Assembly (NCBI GenBank): GCA_964641415.1
Contig: CAZXMW010000001.1
Location: 1-64,000 of the forward strand
Length of the DNA stretch: 64,000 nt
Direction of reading: 5' to 3'
Source of the DNA: JAHECW01 sp964641415
GTDB taxonomy: Bacteria > Acidobacteriota > Thermoanaerobaculia > Thermoanaerobaculales > Sulfomarinibacteraceae
The notes beneath the pieces were generated by a model. That model was not told the DNA's origin and made no database searches. It worked only from the letters and a program-made list of their open reading frames with translations. How positions within the stretch are numbered: position 1 is the first letter of the stretch; every line of letters begins with the position of its first letter. Positions 61,559 through 64,000 of this stretch are shown here, piece after piece. A program made the translations under genes and the position numbers.

Positions 61559-61929
61559 CCGAAGACAGATTGGTGCTGGTGGTCGAGGATTCACCGAGCG
61601 TTCGCGAGACGATCGCTTTCATCCTCGAGGCCGAGGGGTATCGCGTTCGCACCGCCTCCAACGGAGAGGAGGGCTTGTCGCTGGTCGACGAGCTGAGCCC
61701 GAGGGTCGTCCTCACCGACGCGATGATGCCGGAGATGGACGGGTTCGACCTGTGCAGTCGGATCAAGCAGAGCGCGGCCCACGCCGGGACCCGCGTGATC
61801 ATGCTGACATCGATGGGGCAGAACATCGACCGGGAGCGGGCCGATCGGGCCGGCGTCGACCACTTCGCGACCAAGCCCTTCGACGAGGACGAGATCCTGC
61901 AGCTGCTCGCCGAGATCTTCCGCGGTTGA
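61555..61929 (+). CDS. single-domain response regulator
   Basis: 124 residues, CheY-like receiver: VVEDSPS, phospho-acceptor Asp55 (LTDAMMPEMDG), the Thr/Ser switch in LTSMG and TKPFDED. No output domain. The ATG overlaps the phosphatase stop, so phosphatase and receiver are co-translated. The nearest kinase is the MglA-kinase fusion at 55549; phosphotransfer from it is a reasonable guess. Confidence 0.9.
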   Translation: MTEDRLVLVVEDSPSVRETIAFILEAEGYRVRTASNGEEGLSLVDELSPRVVLTDAMMPEMDGFDLCSRIKQSAAHAGTRVIMLTSMGQNIDRERADRAGVDHFATKPFDEDEILQLLAEIFRG

Positions 61930-61975
61930 GCCGTCGGCTGGGTCCGTCGATGATCAGGCCGGCGACGTCCAGTCC

Positions 61976-62005
61976 TTGACCGGAGAGATTGCAAGTCGCT
62001 ATACT
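61976..62005 (+). promoter_or_regulatory. sigma-70 promoter of the pilin-region operon
   Basis: TTGACC, 18 bases, then TATACT. The start point would be near 62012 and GGGAGGG lies 7 bases before the GTG at 62042. Confidence 0.7.
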
Positions 62006-62041
62006 CGAGAGAGATCATCGAGTGACAGGGAGGGTCGAGCG

Positions 62042-62551
62042 GTGACCGACCTCGAGTCCCCGGAAACCGGCGAGCGCGATGACGGCGAAATCGAGGAGGA
62101 GATCGGCAGGCTCTCCTCCGAGCTCAAGCAGCAGCAACCGCAGCCGGCGTTCGTGGCGCGTCCGGGCGATGCCTCTTCGCGGCGCTTCCTCGACTCGCCC
62201 TGGCTCGCTGCGGTGATGCTGGTCGTGGCGGGAGTGATGACCGCGATCAACCTCCTGGGCACGGGAGTGCTCTCGGATGACCCGGCGACGCCACTCATCG
62301 GGCCGGACCGGGATCCCGTCCGGGAGACGCTGCTGTTTGCGACCGAGGAGGTGGAGGCGTTCCGTGCCGAGCAGGGGCGGCTGCCGTCCTCGCTGACGGA
62401 AGTCGCCATGTCCGACGACTTCGGCGTCACCTATGTGCCGACGAAGGACGGCGGGTACACCTTGACTGCGAGCGTCGGCGACGACAGCCTGAGCTACGAC
62501 TCGGACGACGACCCGGGCCGGTTCTTCGGCGAGCTGTGGACGGGTCCGTGA
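62042..62551 (+). CDS. single-pass membrane protein next to a pilin gene
   Basis: 169 residues. An acidic cytoplasmic N-terminus (about 1-50), one membrane helix (about 56-75, LAAVMLVVAGVMTAINLLGT) and a periplasmic domain with ETLLFATEEVEAFRAEQGRL and a short beta region (FGVTYVPTKDGGYTLTASVG). The periplasmic half resembles the globular part of pilin-like proteins, but there is no prepilin leader. GGGAGGG and a promoter support the GTG at 62042. The end overlaps the ATG at 62551, so it may assist the pilin encoded there. Family not recognised. Confidence 0.7.
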   Translation: MTDLESPETGERDDGEIEEEIGRLSSELKQQQPQPAFVARPGDASSRRFLDSPWLAAVMLVVAGVMTAINLLGTGVLSDDPATPLIGPDRDPVRETLLFATEEVEAFRAEQGRLPSSLTEVAMSDDFGVTYVPTKDGGYTLTASVGDDSLSYDSDDDPGRFFGELWTGP

Positions 62552-62562
62552 TGGAGGGCGTC

Positions 62563-63033
62563 ATGACGCGGACACAGCGCGGTTTCACGATGATCGAGAT
62601 CCTGGTGGTGGTCGCCATTATCGGCATTCTCGCCAACATCGCGGTGCCTTTGTTCATGAAAACGATCAAGCGGGCGCGGGCCGCCTCGGTGGTCGGCGAC
62701 TTCCTCCTGATCCGTCAGGCGGTCTTCGAGTACCACCGCGACACCGGTCTGTACCCTCCCGATTACTACCCGGGCGGGGAGCCGAGGCAGCTCAAACCCT
62801 ATCTCGAAGGTCGCGTCAGGTGGAACCGGACCGACCTCGGCGTCAAGTACGACTGGGACAACTGGGTGCGAGCGGACGGTCGGCCGAAGCATCGCCACAC
62901 CGGGGTCTTGTACGGCATATCAGTCACCACCGACAACGTCGGCCTGGTCGAGACGATCCCCGAGATCTACAACGGCGACTTCAAGTACACCCTCGGCAAG
63001 AACTACACCTTCGTGCTGTCGCCGATCCCGTGA
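62563..63033 (+). CDS. type IV pilin / pseudopilin
   Basis: 156 residues. The class III leader MTRTQRG is cut before Phe; the mature N-terminus FTMIEILVVVAIIGILANIA has the essential Glu at position 5. The globular part is short and beta-rich (YHRDTGLYPPDYYPGGEPRQ, YDWDNWVRADG), with the layout of GspG-like major pseudopilins. It is processed by the prepilin peptidase and assembled by an ATPase such as the one at 57868. GGAGGG lies 4 bases before this ATG; the ATG at 62551, overlapping the upstream stop, is the alternative. Confidence 0.9.
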   Translation: MTRTQRGFTMIEILVVVAIIGILANIAVPLFMKTIKRARAASVVGDFLLIRQAVFEYHRDTGLYPPDYYPGGEPRQLKPYLEGRVRWNRTDLGVKYDWDNWVRADGRPKHRHTGVLYGISVTTDNVGLVETIPEIYNGDFKYTLGKNYTFVLSPIP

Positions 63034-63147
63034 GCCGCGGGTCGTCGGGAGGCCGCGCGCGACGGATGCCGCGTCCGCCTGTCCCGATTCGGAGCGATGG
63101 AGACGTTCGGCTCAATCCGGATCAGGCTCACGATTCGGCACGTTTGT

Positions 63148-63156
63148 TGCTATGCT
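63148..63156 (+). promoter_or_regulatory. extended -10 promoter element (TGCTATGCT)
   Basis: TGnTATGCT again, as at 41853-41861. The start point would be near 63163, ten bases before the ATG at 63173, so the leader is very short. Confidence 0.4.
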
Positions 63157-63172
63157 CGATTCCGTGGAAGCG

Positions 63173-64000
63173 ATGGCGCCAACTCCCCGACGGCTCCTCT
63201 TCGCGCCGCGCCGGGCGCGGCTGCTGCCGCTGACTGCTCCGCTCGTGGTCACGGCTGTTCTGATGGCGCCGCAGGCCGTCGCCCAGGTGGTCAACGGCGA
63301 CTTCGAAGCGGGTGACCTCACCGGTTGGGTGGCGTCTGGGACCGCGGTGGTCGAGGTTCTCCAGGCGAGCAACTTCTCGCCCAACATCCCCGAACCCGAG
63401 GGCGCCTACTACTGTCTCCTCTCCACCGGTCCTGGAAACCAGTCGGGGTGGGGGTCCGACATCGACGGCAACGGCGTCAACGAGTACGACATCGTGCGGC
63501 TCAGTCAGACCTTCACGACCCCGGTCGACAACGACGTCATCACCTTCCGTTGGGGCTTTCTGTCCCGTGAGGCGAACCAGCCGCCCCAGTATGACGACAT
63601 CTTCCACGTCAGCGTCGACGGCTCGCTCGTGCTGTTCGGCAGCACCAACAAGCCGGGCGGCATCTCGCCGTACCCCGACAGCCCTCCGTACGACGGGCTC
63701 AACTACACGGTCTCGAGCCCGGGCCCGACCAATGGCAGCTGGTACTGGGACACTCCCGATGACGGTTTCACGGGCTTCGCGACCCTCAGCGTCGTGATTC
63801 CCGTCGCCGGGCCGCACACCATCGAGGTCATGGTCGCAGACCAGGGCGACGGGCTCTACGACAGCGGTTTGCTGATCGACGAGATCTTCCTCAACTCCTC
63901 CCTCAACCTGTTCCAGGTAACCAGCACCGTCGGATCGAACCTCGAGGCCAAGTCCGGCGGCTTCGTCTGGACGCCGGCGCAGAGCACCAGCGCAGCCGCC
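63173..64000 (+). CDS. secreted protein, 5' part (runs off the window)
   Basis: The frame is open to the window end (276 codons seen). A signal peptide with basic start (TPRRLLFAPRRARLL) and a hydrophobic core ends near VAQ. The mature protein opens VVNGDFEAGDLTGW, the form found at the start of many secreted carbohydrate-binding-like beta sandwiches, and goes on with beta-rich sequence (ITFRWGFLSREAN, TIEVMVADQGDGLYDSGLLI). A choice-of-anchor or CBM-like role is likely, but the end is not seen. The ATG at 63152 is an alternative start, although it overlaps the -10 element. Confidence 0.7.
   Translation, partial: MAPTPRRLLFAPRRARLLPLTAPLVVTAVLMAPQAVAQVVNGDFEAGDLTGWVASGTAVVEVLQASNFSPNIPEPEGAYYCLLSTGPGNQSGWGSDIDGNGVNEYDIVRLSQTFTTPVDNDVITFRWGFLSREANQPPQYDDIFHVSVDGSLVLFGSTNKPGGISPYPDSPPYDGLNYTVSSPGPTNGSWYWDTPDDGFTGFATLSVVIPVAGPHTIEVMVADQGDGLYDSGLLIDEIFLNSSLNLFQVTSTVGSNLEAKSGGFVWTPAQSTSAAA

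Overview
The window is a G+C-rich (about 68% by eye) chromosomal segment of a diderm bacterium. A lipid A-type acyltransferase (26302-27261), a lipobox-bearing sulfatase-family lipoprotein (2878-5580), type IV pilus parts and large secreted proteins with signal peptides all point to an outer membrane. Several secreted proteins end in a short tail of the form DGFExGxTxxWS, and several genes start 7 bases after a TAnnnT box with no leader. My best guess is an Acidobacteriota (Thermoanaerobaculia-like) genome, but that is inference. One run of exactly 100 N (55099-55198) shows that this is a draft scaffold.

Layout. 76-13801 is an envelope and exopolysaccharide region: an ABC-2 glycan exporter pair with a GT2 glycosyltransferase (76-2580), a sulfatase-fold lipoprotein (2878-5580), a coupled GT4-like / GT2 / SGNH-hydrolase operon (5674-10185), a secreted beta-helix protein (10331-12769) and another GT2 (12842-13801). 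13802-14910 is gene-free and holds a 464-bp segmental duplication with hexanucleotide arrays. groES-groEL (14964-16927) has a strong promoter and a degenerate CIRCE-like operator. 17244-25464 holds three unusual signalling or membrane proteins: an ATP/ADP-carrier-like transporter fused to HEAT repeats and a cyclic-nucleotide domain, then a two-gene unit made of a GHKL (Hsp90-like) ATPase fused across the membrane to a transglutaminase-like domain plus a coupled partner. 25524-42983 is mixed housekeeping and secretion: acyltransferase, enoyl-reductase-like protein, a subtilase with DUF11 repeats, FNT transporter, aminotransferase, isocitrate dehydrogenase, CNNM/CBS protein, CocE-type hydrolase and a beta-propeller. 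Three gene remnants lie here or just downstream: an MscS C-terminus, an Ig-like domain and a subtilase.

43668-50979 looks like one regulatory and transport unit: a TetR regulator with a palindromic operator, a SulP anion transporter with a periplasmic CxxCH insertion, then a chain of overlapping two-component genes (CMP-kinase-like/receiver fusion, Cache histidine kinase, receiver, degenerate kinase, receiver). 51069-54764 is a set of small metabolic and regulatory genes. A tRNA-Leu(CAG) is split by the N gap; its two halves join to a perfect 87-nt tRNA if the gap has zero length, and its 3' end is duplicated 169 bp away. 55549-63033 joins an MglA GTPase/histidine-kinase fusion, a PilB ATPase, a STAS/SpoIIE partner-switch pair, a receiver, a one-TM protein and a pilin: a probable control module for type IV pilus or pseudopilus assembly. 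The window ends inside a secreted protein.
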